Notes under the pieces: generated by a model | Database searches by the model: none | Seen by the model: the letters and a program-made list of their open reading frames with translations, nothing else | What the model was told of the DNA's origin: nothing | Assembly (NCBI RefSeq): GCF_000429545.1 | Contig: NZ_AUCB01000015.1 | Span: forward strand, 49,829-113,828 | DNA from: Arenibacter certesii DSM 19833 | GTDB taxonomy: Bacteria > Bacteroidota > Bacteroidia > Flavobacteriales > Flavobacteriaceae | DNA: 64,000 nucleotides | Direction of reading: 5' to 3' | Program-made: the position numbers and the translations under genes | Shown here: piece by piece, positions 8,164-17,365 of the stretch | Layout: every line of letters begins with the position of its first letter | How positions within the stretch are numbered: the first letter of the stretch is position 1

Positions 8164-8949
8164 TTAATCCAAGGATTTGATTTTTATATTTCTAAACGCT
8201 ACTATATCCCCATGATCTTGAAGACCGATTCTACCAGTTGGATACTTCCCAAAATGCTCAGATCCCTTAAATTTGGATTTGTCTACCATAGCCTCCCAAT
8301 CTGCTCCATTAACGGGGAAACTAGCAATTTCAGTTCCGTTTAACACTACACTACCTTCATTGGTTTTATGGTTTACTGTGAGCACACAGGTATTCCATTC
8401 CCCAACAGGTTTGGTAACATCCTCACTTGGCCCAACCATATCGTACAATGCCCCGGCCTGACGAATAGGTCCGTTTTTGGCATCCGGGTGCTTTTCATTA
8501 TCCAAAACTTGGATCTCCGGCCCAGAAAGATACGCTTCGTGCAAACTTTCTACTTCCTTTACTCCCCAAAAGATACCGCTATTACCACCTTCGGATATTC
8601 TCCACTCCATAGAAAGTACAAAATTGGTAAAATCATCTTTGGTCACTAGATTATACTTCTCTCCTTTTTTGCGGTCTTTGGGTGGGTAGAATACCATAGC
8701 GTCATCCTCTATCTTCCAAGCATCTCCTACACCGTCTTCCAAATACCTTTTCCAAGCGTCAAAATTCGTCCCATCAAAAAGCACCTGCCATTCTCCATCT
8801 GTTGCAGAGAGCGGTGATGGAGGCGTTCCCTTCTTTTCTGTGTTTGCCATTGGATCTGAATCTACATCCATGTTCTTTTTATCTGATTTATCCTTACAGC
8901 CGATCATTAAAACAGCGATCAAGGCAGTGTATACTAAATTTTTCATCAA
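8164..8949 (-). CDS. DUF1080 (3-keto-disaccharide hydrolase-like) lipoprotein
   Basis: 261 residues with lipobox VLMIGC (Cys18) and a full DUF1080 domain: WQVLFDGTNFDAWK, EGGNSGIFWGV, EIQVLDN and GRIGLQDHGDIVAFRNIKIKSL. It probably cleaves an oxidised glycoside in the periplasm. It lies 15 bases downstream of a TIM-barrel epimerase gene and 18 bases before the second DUF1080 gene, forming a tight operon. The start could be Met1 or Met2. Function is assigned by family; substrate unknown. Confidence 0.89.
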   Translation of the reverse strand: MMKNLVYTALIAVLMIGCKDKSDKKNMDVDSDPMANTEKKGTPPSPLSATDGEWQVLFDGTNFDAWKRYLEDGVGDAWKIEDDAMVFYPPKDRKKGEKYNLVTKDDFTNFVLSMEWRISEGGNSGIFWGVKEVESLHEAYLSGPEIQVLDNEKHPDAKNGPIRQAGALYDMVGPSEDVTKPVGEWNTCVLTVNHKTNEGSVVLNGTEIASFPVNGADWEAMVDKSKFKGSEHFGKYPTGRIGLQDHGDIVAFRNIKIKSLD

Positions 8950-8964
8950 TGTGTAGTTATATAA

Positions 8965-10017
8965 TTAAAGTCCTAATATTTTTTTTAGCATTTTTTCATC
9001 AGTCTTGGCGCCTGCGAAATCATCAAACGTTTTTTCAGTTGCCTCTATGATATGGTCTTGAATAAACTTGGCACCTTCCCTAGCCCCTTGCTCAGGACTT
9101 TTTATACAGCATTCCCATTCCATTACTGCCCAAACATCACACCCGTACTGCGTTAATTTTGAAAATATGGTTTTAAAATCGATTTGTCCATCTCCAAGTG
9201 AGCGATATCTTCCTGCACGGTCTCCCCAATCATTATACCCCCCAAACATCCCTTTTTTCCCAGTTGGATTAAATTCAGAGTCCTTTACATGAAACGATTT
9301 AATAAACTCGTGATAGTGATCTATATAGGAAATATAATCTAGTTGCTGAAGCACAAAATGACTTGGATCGTACAAAATATTCACCCTTTTATGGTTCCCG
9401 GTCGCTTCCAAAAAGCGCTCAAAAGTATCGCCATCATGAAGGTCTTCTCCGGGATGAATTTCATAACAAACATCTACCCCCTCCTTATCATAATGATTTA
9501 GAATTGGCAGCCATCTCTTTGCCAATTCCTCAAAACCCATCTCTACCAATCCCGCAGGACGCTGTGGCCAAGGGTGCATGGTATGCCATAAAAGGGATCC
9601 AGAAAAAGTGGCATGGGCTTTTAATCCCAACCTACGGCTAGCAGTAGCTGCCTTTTTAACCACCTCTACGGCCCATTCTGTACGTGCCTTAGGATTATTC
9701 CTAACCTTCTCTGGCGCAAAACTATCGAACATAAGATCGTACGCCGGATGCACAGCTACTAATTGGCCTTGCAAATGGGTAGAAAGCTCCGTGATTTCCA
9801 ATCCATAAGAGTTTACCTTTGCTTTAAGTTCATCACAGTAGGTCTGACTCTCCGCTGCCTTATCTAGGTCGATCAGGAAATCTACCCAAGTAGGAATTTG
9901 AATCCCTTTATACCCTAGATCAGACGCCCATTTACATATCCCGTCCAAAGAATTGAACGGCGCTTTTTCATCTATAAACTGTGCCAAAAATACGGCTGGC
10001 CCCTTAATTGTTTTCAT
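8965..10017 (-). CDS. Sugar phosphate isomerase/epimerase family TIM-barrel protein (cytosolic)
   Basis: 350 residues without a signal peptide. The AP-endonuclease-2-like barrel shows a complete metal site: Glu186 in CYEIHPGE, Asp217 in LYDPSHF, His243 in SFHVKDSE and Glu300 in VMEWE. These proteins isomerise or epimerise keto-sugars. It heads the leftward operon with two DUF1080 lipoproteins and the SdpI-like gene. A role downstream of 3-keto-sugar formation is inferred from context. Confidence 0.88.
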   Translation of the reverse strand: MKTIKGPAVFLAQFIDEKAPFNSLDGICKWASDLGYKGIQIPTWVDFLIDLDKAAESQTYCDELKAKVNSYGLEITELSTHLQGQLVAVHPAYDLMFDSFAPEKVRNNPKARTEWAVEVVKKAATASRRLGLKAHATFSGSLLWHTMHPWPQRPAGLVEMGFEELAKRWLPILNHYDKEGVDVCYEIHPGEDLHDGDTFERFLEATGNHKRVNILYDPSHFVLQQLDYISYIDHYHEFIKSFHVKDSEFNPTGKKGMFGGYNDWGDRAGRYRSLGDGQIDFKTIFSKLTQYGCDVWAVMEWECCIKSPEQGAREGAKFIQDHIIEATEKTFDDFAGAKTDEKMLKKILGL

Positions 10018-10519
10018 ATGTAACTATTTATTGTTTTTAACGGTCATATGTAATTCGCATATCTTCATTCCTGTTCGCGACCAGATTTCAGTCATGCTCA
10101 TTTCATATAGGTATCTAATAATTTATTATTTCCAACTGTTAATAAAAGGCATTACCATGAAAAAATAGAAAAATAAAAAGTTGGCAATTGATAATTGGCC
10201 ACTTTTACTCCCCATTAAACTGGACAACTATTTAAATGCCTTATCGTTTAAAAAATTTAATAATTTAGTTCTATATTTAAAAAATGGTAGACTTTTTACC
10301 ATTCTAAAAAGTGAAGTCATAAATATAAGGAAACCAAAAGAATTATCAGAATAATATAACATGGAATAACCTTAGAATTTAAGGCAGCGTTTTGGATAGC
10401 AAAAGAACAACAAATCCTTTACTCAGATAAGACGCCAATTAATCTGTCCAACAAGGCTTTTAAACGGTAAAGACATGAGCAATTTGGTGATTATGGAAAA
10501 ATAATCTTAGATTACATTA
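10018..10519. other. Non-coding gap with two hairpins
   Basis: No credible gene is present. An imperfect A/T-flanked hairpin lies at about 10175-10206 (AAAAGTTGG...CCACTTTT), and a seven-base stem AATGGTA (10283-10289) / TACCATT (10297-10303) follows. The rest is AT-rich and probably carries the leftward promoter of the TIM-barrel gene and the rightward promoter of the ASCH gene. Confidence 0.5.
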
Positions 10520-10975
10520 ATGGAAAATAGATCAGCTAAACATATGTGGGGTGACTTCTTAGAAGCTCATCCTGAATTCGCCAGTACGAAAGACCCGGAC
10601 ACTATTCAATTTTTTGAGAATGAAAACGATGCCGACCGGCATTCACAATTGGCGCTCAACAGAACCAAAACAGCAACTTCCTTCTCCTTGTTAGGCATAC
10701 AGCACAGGAAGGAATCGCTACCAAAGATCGGGTCTTTTTTAATTATTGTGGACGGGAGAGGGAATGCACAATGCGTGGTACGCATACTATCTTCTGCTTT
10801 AAAGCCGTGGTTCAGCATCACCGAAGAATATAGTAGGCGGGATGGCTTTGATAACCTTACTCAATGGAAAAACACCTATTGGGATTATTTCTCCAAACAA
10901 TTATCTCCTTTTGGCCGCACTCCCCAGGAAAGCATGATTGTGATTTGTGTTTCCTTTGAGAAAGTATATGGCTAA
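10520..10975 (+). CDS. ASCH domain protein (YhfF-like)
   Basis: 151 residues. The pattern MW..FL..HPEF near the start, the NRTKTATSFSL segment, LPKIGSFLIIVDGRGNAQCVVRI and the closing WKNTYWDYF match the YhfF-type ASCH fold, a PUA-like beta-barrel proposed to bind RNA or modified nucleosides. The usual family has an acidic 'FGD' stretch before the 'G.KTAT' loop; here this region is more divergent (FENENDADRHSQLALNRTKTAT). It stands alone, convergent with the Gfo/Idh gene and separated from it by a bidirectional terminator. Confidence 0.78.
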   Translation: MENRSAKHMWGDFLEAHPEFASTKDPDTIQFFENENDADRHSQLALNRTKTATSFSLLGIQHRKESLPKIGSFLIIVDGRGNAQCVVRILSSALKPWFSITEEYSRRDGFDNLTQWKNTYWDYFSKQLSPFGRTPQESMIVICVSFEKVYG

Positions 10976-10993
10976 TGCACTTCAAGCAAATAA

Positions 10994-11027
10994 AAAAAGA
11001 GGCTGCCCTTATGGACAGCCTCTTTTT
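10994..11027. terminator. Bidirectional terminator between ASCH gene and Gfo/Idh gene
   Basis: AGAGGCTG (10998-11005) pairs with CAGCCTCT (11016-11023), flanked by A7 on the left and T5 on the right. It can therefore serve both convergent genes. Confidence 0.85.
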
Positions 11028-11045
11028 GGTTTTGGTCGCTAGCGT

Positions 11046-12182
11046 TTAATCAAGCTCCACCCAAACGTTACCTTTCTTATTAGATTCTACCGTACTTTCA
11101 ATAAAATCCATTCCACGGACAGCATCCAACATAGTTGGGAATTCCCCGTCGTTATATTCTTGTCCTCGGATAGCTCTAGCTACTCCCTTATAGATGTTCG
11201 CCATGGCATCAAAAATTCCTTCTGGATGTCCTGGAGGTAATTTAGTACCGTCCAATGACAGTTCTGAATTATAGGCATGTCCTGGCTTAAATATCTGCAA
11301 TGGTTCTGTATCGCTTTGAACTTGTAGATAATTTGGATTCTCTTGCTCCCATCTTAGTCCGCCTTTATCGCCATAAATAGCAATGGCAAGACCATTTTCT
11401 TCTCCGGTGGCCACCTGGCTGGCACGGACCACTCCCTTTACATGCGAATCCATGCGTATCAACACAGTTCCATCCACATCCATTTGGTTATCATCATACA
11501 AGTAGTTAAAATCGGCCAAAATAGATTTTATCCTTAATCCAGTAGTAAATTCTACCATATTAAATGCATGTACCCCAATATCGGCCATACAGGAACTTAT
11601 TCCTGCTTTTTTAGGATCCAGTCTCCACACAGTGGAACGCTTTTCCTTGTCGTGGATAATGGAGTTGATCCACCCTTGGTAATAGCGCACATCTACCTTA
11701 TGAACTTTTCCAATAGCTCCAGCCTTTATCATTTCCCTCATTTGACGCACCATGGGATAGCCGGTATACGTATGGGTAATAGCAAATATAGTATTCGTCT
11801 TTTCTTGAGCCGCCTGCAATATTTTTGCCTCCTCATAAGTGGTGGTCATCGGTTTCTCACAGATGACATGAAATCCGTTATCCAATAACTTTTTAGCCAT
11901 TGGAAAATGCAGGAAGTTGGGTGTAAGGATAGAACATACTTGAATACGCTCTTCCTTTGGTAACTTCAACTCCTCTTCTACCAAGGTATCAAAATCCTTA
12001 TAGATCCTATTTGTTGGGATATCTATTTCCTTGGCAAAAGCAATGCTTTCTTCGTAGTTAGGGTTGAACACCGCACCTACAATTTCATAATTATCATTTA
12101 TTTGGGAGGCTACCCGGTGTAATATTCCGATAAGGGAATCACCCCCGCCACCTAAAATTCCTAATCTAATTTTTTTAGCCAT
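11046..12182 (-). CDS. Gfo/Idh/MocA family oxidoreductase (cytosolic)
   Basis: 378 residues, no signal peptide. N-terminal dinucleotide fold (RLGILGGGGDSLIGILHRVA) and the family's CEKPMTT motif with the conserved EKP at residues 109-111, then the C-terminal alpha/beta substrate domain. Such enzymes oxidise or reduce sugars with NAD(P). It lies 20 bases downstream of an MFS importer gene, so the two probably handle the same sugar derivative; reduction of a 3-keto-hexose is a reasonable guess. Confidence 0.9.
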   Translation of the reverse strand: MAKKIRLGILGGGGDSLIGILHRVASQINDNYEIVGAVFNPNYEESIAFAKEIDIPTNRIYKDFDTLVEEELKLPKEERIQVCSILTPNFLHFPMAKKLLDNGFHVICEKPMTTTYEEAKILQAAQEKTNTIFAITHTYTGYPMVRQMREMIKAGAIGKVHKVDVRYYQGWINSIIHDKEKRSTVWRLDPKKAGISSCMADIGVHAFNMVEFTTGLRIKSILADFNYLYDDNQMDVDGTVLIRMDSHVKGVVRASQVATGEENGLAIAIYGDKGGLRWEQENPNYLQVQSDTEPLQIFKPGHAYNSELSLDGTKLPPGHPEGIFDAMANIYKGVARAIRGQEYNDGEFPTMLDAVRGMDFIESTVESNKKGNVWVELD

Positions 12183-12202
12183 ATGATTAATTTTAAACTT
12201 AA

Positions 12203-13432
12203 TTATTCTTTATACTCTACTTCCTCGTTCTTAAAAAATATAGTGAACAATATCATAACCCCAAATGCAAAAATAGCAGGGAAAGTCCAAATATCTACCC
12301 AGCTGTGTATTCCATCGCTCACAATATAACTATCTGTAATCACTCCTGCAACCCAGAATCCTATTAACATTCCTACTCCATAAGTAGCTAATGTAATTAG
12401 ACCTTGTGCTGCACTCTTATATCTCTCCCCTGCTTTGGAATCTGTATAAATTTGTCCAGAAACAAAGAAAAAGTCGTAACAGATACCATGAAGTGCAATC
12501 CCTATTATTAGCATATAGGCTTGGTCTCCCGCATCGCCAAATGCAAACAAAAAGTACCTCACAGTCCAAGCTAGCATTCCTGCCATTAGAGTTTTCTTAA
12601 ATCCAAACTTTCTAAAGAAGTAGGGTAGCAACAACATAAAAAGCACTTCCGATCCCTGGCCAATAGTCATTTTCCCTGTTGGATTTTCCATTCCTATTTC
12701 TGATAAAAAAGGATTTGCATTTTGATAATAAAATGCTAGTGGAATACATATTAAGATTGAAGAAACAAAGAATATTAAAAAGTTTCTATCCTTTAAAAGT
12801 GTAAGGGCATCCAAGCCCAGGATTTCCGAGATGGACGGTTTTTCGCTATTGCTTACTTTTGGCGGAGTTTTTGGAAGTGTAAAACTGAACAGCCCCAAAA
12901 CCGCAGAAGCAATAGCCACCATTAGAAAAGTGTTCCTTAACAATCCACCTGCTCTAGCGGCTTCAGAATCCCATACAAACACAAAACTGATAACCAATCC
13001 TGCAACAATCCATCCTATAGTACCAAAAACACGCACAAATGAAAATTCCTTGGCCGGATTTTTCATCTGGTGAAAAGATATGGAGTTCACCAATGCCAAT
13101 GTAGGCATATAAACGATCATATATCCCAATACATAAGGATAGAAAGCGGCAAAATCTACCGCTGTATACATTTGATACATCAATACCGCACCCAATAAAT
13201 GCAGGATACCCAAAATACGTTCCGCATTAAAATACCTGTCAGCAATTAAGCCTATAATAAAAGGAGCTATAATGGCTCCCCAACTCTGAGTGGAAAATGC
13301 CATTGCTGTTTCTGCTCCGGTGGCATTGAGGTTATTGCCTAAAAAGGTACCTAAGGTAACAAACCAGCCTCCCCAAATAAAAAACTCGAGGAACATCATT
13401 GTAGAGAGCTGTGTCTTAATTTTTAAATTCAT
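12203..13432 (-). CDS. MFS transporter, nucleoside:H+ symporter (NupG)-type
   Basis: 409 residues with about 12 membrane segments. The N-terminus MMFLEFFIWGGWFVTLGTFL is characteristic of the nucleoside:proton symporter branch (NupG/XapB) in Bacteroidota. In this phylum such carriers often sit beside Gfo/Idh and DUF1080 genes and probably carry sugars or keto-sugars rather than nucleosides. Upstream is a 424-base structured gap; downstream, 20 bases away, is the Gfo/Idh gene. Confidence 0.87.
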   Translation of the reverse strand: MNLKIKTQLSTMMFLEFFIWGGWFVTLGTFLGNNLNATGAETAMAFSTQSWGAIIAPFIIGLIADRYFNAERILGILHLLGAVLMYQMYTAVDFAAFYPYVLGYMIVYMPTLALVNSISFHQMKNPAKEFSFVRVFGTIGWIVAGLVISFVFVWDSEAARAGGLLRNTFLMVAIASAVLGLFSFTLPKTPPKVSNSEKPSISEILGLDALTLLKDRNFLIFFVSSILICIPLAFYYQNANPFLSEIGMENPTGKMTIGQGSEVLFMLLLPYFFRKFGFKKTLMAGMLAWTVRYFLFAFGDAGDQAYMLIIGIALHGICYDFFFVSGQIYTDSKAGERYKSAAQGLITLATYGVGMLIGFWVAGVITDSYIVSDGIHSWVDIWTFPAIFAFGVMILFTIFFKNEEVEYKE

Positions 13433-13856
13433 ATTACTATATGTCGTTGTTTTTTGAGTAGTCTATCTGGTTAAAAGCAAAATTATCCAAGACTTATGCT
13501 TCTATCGCACAATCCTTAAAATAGACCGAAATATATAGCATCCCTAATTAGTATGATTAATGATATTAACAGTATCTCCTATTATATATAGCCCTAAGCT
13601 AATACGCTACTGGAGATGCTATTCCAATTACTCCAGTTGTTACTTATCTGCAATAACATATTGGTATTACATCTATTACATCATTAAAAAACTCCATTCT
13701 AACTATGGTGGCCACTACTATAAAACTAAAGAGCGCAATAGCCGGTCTGAAAAAATATTTTTTCAAGCTATTGCACTCTTCGATCCTCTTTTTATAGTCA
13801 TTAAAATTGTAGTTAAAAGATTTACTTAAAGAATCATTCTACAATTTTAACTTTGA
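13433..13856. other. Structured intergenic region
   Basis: It separates two leftward genes. Besides the large hairpin at 13729-13780 there is ACTGGAG (13609-13615) paired with CTCCAGT (13631-13637), and ATAGCATC / GATGCTAT (about 13536-13543 and 13615-13622). I see no convincing ORF. The left end must hold the promoter of the MFS gene, but no clear TAnnTTTG box was found. Confidence 0.5.
13729..13780 (-). terminator. Large hairpin, probable terminator of the leftward TIM-barrel lipoprotein gene
   Basis: AAGAG-GCAATAGC pairs with GCTATTGC-CTCTT (13729-13742 with 13767-13780, one C/A mismatch). A second perfect inner stem is TGAAAAAA (13748-13755) with TTTTTTCA (13758-13765). It lies 77 bases after the stop of the gene at 13857. 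The two-storey structure is larger than a usual terminator. Confidence 0.6.
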
Positions 13857-14852
13857 TTAATTTAATTTACTACCTTCTTTTATTAGTAGGTCTCTAGTGG
13901 CTAAAATACCCTCTTCTTCACTTAATTCACCACCTTCATATTCTACCCCAATATATCCTGTATACCCAGCATCCTTAACGATCTTAAGAATTCTGCCATA
14001 ATCTAAATTTCTTTCATTCCCATTTTCATCAAAAACGTTGGACTTGGCACTTACTGCTAAGGCATGTGGCATTAGCTCACTAAGTCCTTGGTAAGGATCG
14101 TAGCTCTCATCACACCCATTTGGAGTACGCTTTATACAGAAATTACCAAAGTCTGGAAGTGTACCACAGTTTTCCATATCCACTTTTGTCATTACCTCGG
14201 CCAACAAAGCGGCATTGGAAGACAACCCACCGTGGTTCTCCACCAATACATTAATATTTTTATCCTTCGCATAGGTAGCCAATTGGGTCAGTCCATCTAC
14301 GGAGCTGGCAATCCACTCTTCTTGATTATTACTTCCAGATAGGTTTACCCTTATAGCGTGGCATCCCATTGCGGCAGCAGCATCTACCCATTTGTAGTGA
14401 TTCTCAACAGCTGCTTTTCTTTTTGCAGCATCGGGTGTAGCCAAATCTCCCTGACCATCTATCATGATTAATAAGTTTTTTAAACCGTACTTCTCACTTT
14501 CAGCATTGCTCTTTGCTACAAAAGCATCCATGGCCTCTTTAGAAAAATTTGCTGCTTTTAATTCATCGTAATACAGACCACTTACATATTCCAAACCAGA
14601 GAAACCCCATTCTGAAGCTTTCTGCGCAAATGAATAAGGATCAACTCCTTCATTCCTGATCATTCTATGCATAGACCACTGTGCTAAGGAAAGTTTAAAA
14701 AACGGCTCTTCGGAAGCAGCAGTTACTGCAACGCTATCCTTATCCTTATCATTAGCTTGTTCTTTGGGAGCATCCTTGCAAGACAGCATACCTACAAACA
14801 ATAATGCCATTACGAACTTAAACCCATTGACCTTCAAATTTTTACGTCTCAT
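13857..14852 (-). CDS. Sugar phosphate isomerase/epimerase family lipoprotein (TIM barrel)
   Basis: 331 residues. Lipobox GMLSC (Cys25) predicts a periplasmic lipoprotein. The barrel carries VLVENHGGLSSNAALLAEVM, DFGNFC and GVEYEGGELSEEEG, which supply metal-binding Glu/Asp/Glu positions. It is probably a keto-sugar isomerase or epimerase acting outside the cytoplasm, next to the DUF1080 lyase/hydrolase step. It is divergent from the GMC oxidoreductase gene across a 134-base region with an 18-bp palindrome. Confidence 0.88.
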   Translation of the reverse strand: MRRKNLKVNGFKFVMALLFVGMLSCKDAPKEQANDKDKDSVAVTAASEEPFFKLSLAQWSMHRMIRNEGVDPYSFAQKASEWGFSGLEYVSGLYYDELKAANFSKEAMDAFVAKSNAESEKYGLKNLLIMIDGQGDLATPDAAKRKAAVENHYKWVDAAAAMGCHAIRVNLSGSNNQEEWIASSVDGLTQLATYAKDKNINVLVENHGGLSSNAALLAEVMTKVDMENCGTLPDFGNFCIKRTPNGCDESYDPYQGLSELMPHALAVSAKSNVFDENGNERNLDYGRILKIVKDAGYTGYIGVEYEGGELSEEEGILATRDLLIKEGSKLN

Positions 14853-14886
14853 CTTCTTTTAAAATATTAATTTAAGGATTATCGAG

Positions 14887-14904
14887 TACTATAACGTTAT
14901 AGTA
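14887..14904. promoter_or_regulatory. 18-bp perfect palindrome in divergent promoter region
   Basis: TACTATAAC (14887-14895) is the exact reverse complement of GTTATAGTA (14896-14904). It lies between the divergent TIM-barrel lipoprotein and GMC genes, 34 bases from one start and 82 from the other. The geometry suits a dimeric repressor such as a LacI- or GntR-type protein; no such regulator is encoded in the window. Confidence 0.6.
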
Positions 14905-14986
14905 TCGCTGTATTCACAAATACAAGGTTTAAATGTAGAAAATTAATTCTATATTTAATAAATATATCAAACAAACAATTTTCCAG

Positions 14987-16699
14987 ATGAGCAAATTTTA
15001 TTATAACGAAGAACAAGAGTCTTACGATGCCATCGTAGTAGGCACGGGGATTAGCGGAGGTTGGGCCGCCAAAGAACTGTGCGAAAATGGGCTTAAAACA
15101 CTGGTTTTGGAAAGAGGGAGAATGGTGAATCATATTGATGATTATACCACCGCAAATAAGGATGATTGGGATTTTCCGAACAATGGTGAACTAACCCCCG
15201 AAGAAAAGGCCAAGCAATTAAAACAGGCCAGAACGGGTTATACCGTAAAAGCACAACATAATAAGTGGTTCGTAAACGACTTAGAACATCCCTATAATGA
15301 AACCAAACGTTTCGATTGGATGCGGGGGTACCACGTAGGAGGTCGCTCCCTTACATGGGGAAGACACAGCTATCGATGGTCTGATATTGATTTTGAAGCC
15401 AATAGGAAGGACGGCATCGCAGTAGATTGGCCAGTAAGATATAAGGACATTGCACCATGGTATGATAAAGTAGAATCCTATATAGGGGTATGTGGGGAAC
15501 ATTTAGGATTGCCCCAATTACCAGATGGACAATTTTTACCCATGATGGAACTAAACTGCGTTGAACAGCACATTAGAGAAAAAGTGGCCGAAAATTTTGA
15601 TGGTAGAGTAGTAACCGCAGGTAGAGTAGCACACATTACCGGAGATAAAGAATTTGAAGGACGTACCAAATGTCAATATAGAAATAGATGTATCAGAGGA
15701 TGTCCTTTTGGAGCTTACTTTAGCAGTAACTCATCTACCCTTCCCGCAGCGGAACGCACGGGCAACCTTACTTTAAGACCAGATTCCATTGTAACGGAAG
15801 TTATTTACGACCCCAACACCAAAAAGGCCAGTGGAGTAAAAGTTATAGATAGGATAACAAAGGAGACCTTTGAATTTAAGTCTAAAGTTATCTTCTTATG
15901 TGCTTCTGCAATTGCCTCTACCTCTATATTAATGCAGTCTAAATCTGACCGTTTCCCTAACGGTATGGGCAATGACTCCGACCAATTGGGAAGAAACATC
16001 ATGGACCACCATTTAGGTGTAGGAGCAAGTGGTAAGTTTGATGGATTTGAAGATAAATACTATAAAGGAAGAAAACCGAACGGTATATATGTTCCTAGAT
16101 TTAAGAATCTAGGGGGCAACACCAATTCTAAAGATTATATCCGTGGATTTGGCTACCAAGGTGGGGCTAGTAGAGGCGATTGGGAAGAAACCATAGCCGA
16201 GCTTTCCCATGGTAAAGATCTTAAAGAAGCAATCTTGAAGCCAGGAGGGTGGACCTTTGGTATGATGGGCTTTGGCGAAGTATTACCCTATGAAGATAAC
16301 CGCATGACCCTTGATTATGACAAATTAGATAGCTGGGGCTTACCAACCGTTACTTTTGATGCCGAATTCAAAGAAAACGAATGGAAGATGCGTGAAGATA
16401 TGAGAGAACAAGCTGTAGAGATGTTGACCAAAGCAGGCCTACGCGACGTACAATCTTATGACAATCCAGGAGCTTTAGGCCTTGGAATACATGAAATGGG
16501 AACTGCCCGAATGGGAAGAAACCCAAAAACCTCTGTATTGAACGGTAACAACCAAGTGCACGCAGTCCCTAATGTGTATGTTACCGATGGATCATTTATG
16601 ACATCGGCAAGTTGCGTAAATCCGTCGTTGACCTATATGGCCTTTACGGCTAGAGCTGCCAATCATGCCGCAAACGAACTTAAAAAAGGAAACTTATAA
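14987..16699 (+). CDS. GMC family FAD-dependent oxidoreductase (glycoside 3-dehydrogenase-like large subunit)
   Basis: 570 residues. FAD-binding dinucleotide fold DAIVVGTGISGGWAAKEL near residues 14-31, three cysteines (229, 235, 239) in CQYRNRCIRGCPFGA, and the C-terminal GMC motifs GIHEMGTARMG and ASCVNPSLTYMAFTAR, which contain the catalytic His and Asn. No own signal peptide; Tat export with its partner is likely. Its stop overlaps the next start (TAATG). Together with the subunit-3 gene it resembles the enzyme that oxidises glucosides at C3. Confidence 0.9.
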   Translation: MSKFYYNEEQESYDAIVVGTGISGGWAAKELCENGLKTLVLERGRMVNHIDDYTTANKDDWDFPNNGELTPEEKAKQLKQARTGYTVKAQHNKWFVNDLEHPYNETKRFDWMRGYHVGGRSLTWGRHSYRWSDIDFEANRKDGIAVDWPVRYKDIAPWYDKVESYIGVCGEHLGLPQLPDGQFLPMMELNCVEQHIREKVAENFDGRVVTAGRVAHITGDKEFEGRTKCQYRNRCIRGCPFGAYFSSNSSTLPAAERTGNLTLRPDSIVTEVIYDPNTKKASGVKVIDRITKETFEFKSKVIFLCASAIASTSILMQSKSDRFPNGMGNDSDQLGRNIMDHHLGVGASGKFDGFEDKYYKGRKPNGIYVPRFKNLGGNTNSKDYIRGFGYQGGASRGDWEETIAELSHGKDLKEAILKPGGWTFGMMGFGEVLPYEDNRMTLDYDKLDSWGLPTVTFDAEFKENEWKMREDMREQAVEMLTKAGLRDVQSYDNPGALGLGIHEMGTARMGRNPKTSVLNGNNQVHAVPNVYVTDGSFMTSASCVNPSLTYMAFTARAANHAANELKKGNL

Positions 16700-17346
16700 T
16701 GGATAGGAGAAAAGCATTACGAAATATGGGCCTGTCACTAGGATATGTAGTGGCTACCCCAACGTTATTGAGCTTGATGCAAAGCTGCAAACAGGATGCC
16801 GAATTAGTATGGACACCCGATTTCTTAAATAAGGAGGAAGGAACTGTATTGACCACTCTAGTAGATATTATCCTTCCCAAAACAGATACTCCTTCCGCTT
16901 CCGAAGTGCAAGTTCATCTATTTATAGACCGCTTTGCAAATGAAATAATGGATAAGGAGCAGAAAGCGCTCTTTAAAATGGGCATGGGCAAGTTTATGGA
17001 AAAAGCCCTGGCAGATTCTGGCAAAAAGAAAATGGACGATCTAAAGGCGGAGGACCTTGAGCCTGTACTGGCCAATGCACTTAAAACCTCCAAGCCAGAC
17101 CAAACAAAGCATTTTAAATTGATTTCCGAATATACCGAAGCCATTCGAGAAGAAAAAACGGCAACTTTGAGCGATGAAGTCTCTAGGTTTTCCTTTACCA
17201 ACACGCTACGCGGACTCACCATATGGAGCTATAAGACCTCAGAATATGTAGGAGAAAATGTGCTAGCCTATTTGCCAGTCCCAGGAGAATATATTGGGTG
17301 TGGCGATCTACAAGAATTAACTGGTGGCAAGGCTTGGTCCATCTAA
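16699..17346 (+). CDS. Gluconate 2-dehydrogenase subunit 3 family Tat lipoprotein
   Basis: 215 residues. The N-terminus DRRKALRNMGLSLGY carries twin arginines and is followed by a lipobox ending in MQSC (Cys about 30), so it is probably a Tat-exported lipoprotein. The rest matches the small 'subunit 3' that escorts GMC dehydrogenases (EEGTVLTTLVDIILPKTDTPS). It likely carries the folded FAD subunit across the membrane. It overlaps the GMC gene by one base. Confidence 0.88.
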   Translation: MDRRKALRNMGLSLGYVVATPTLLSLMQSCKQDAELVWTPDFLNKEEGTVLTTLVDIILPKTDTPSASEVQVHLFIDRFANEIMDKEQKALFKMGMGKFMEKALADSGKKKMDDLKAEDLEPVLANALKTSKPDQTKHFKLISEYTEAIREEKTATLSDEVSRFSFTNTLRGLTIWSYKTSEYVGENVLAYLPVPGEYIGCGDLQELTGGKAWSI

Positions 17347-17365
17347 AATATAATTTGATTCAATA

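Noticed and set aside
13560..13829. 89-codon ORF in the structured gap
   Set aside because: It runs through the hairpins, has tyrosine/lysine-rich composition and no family resemblance.
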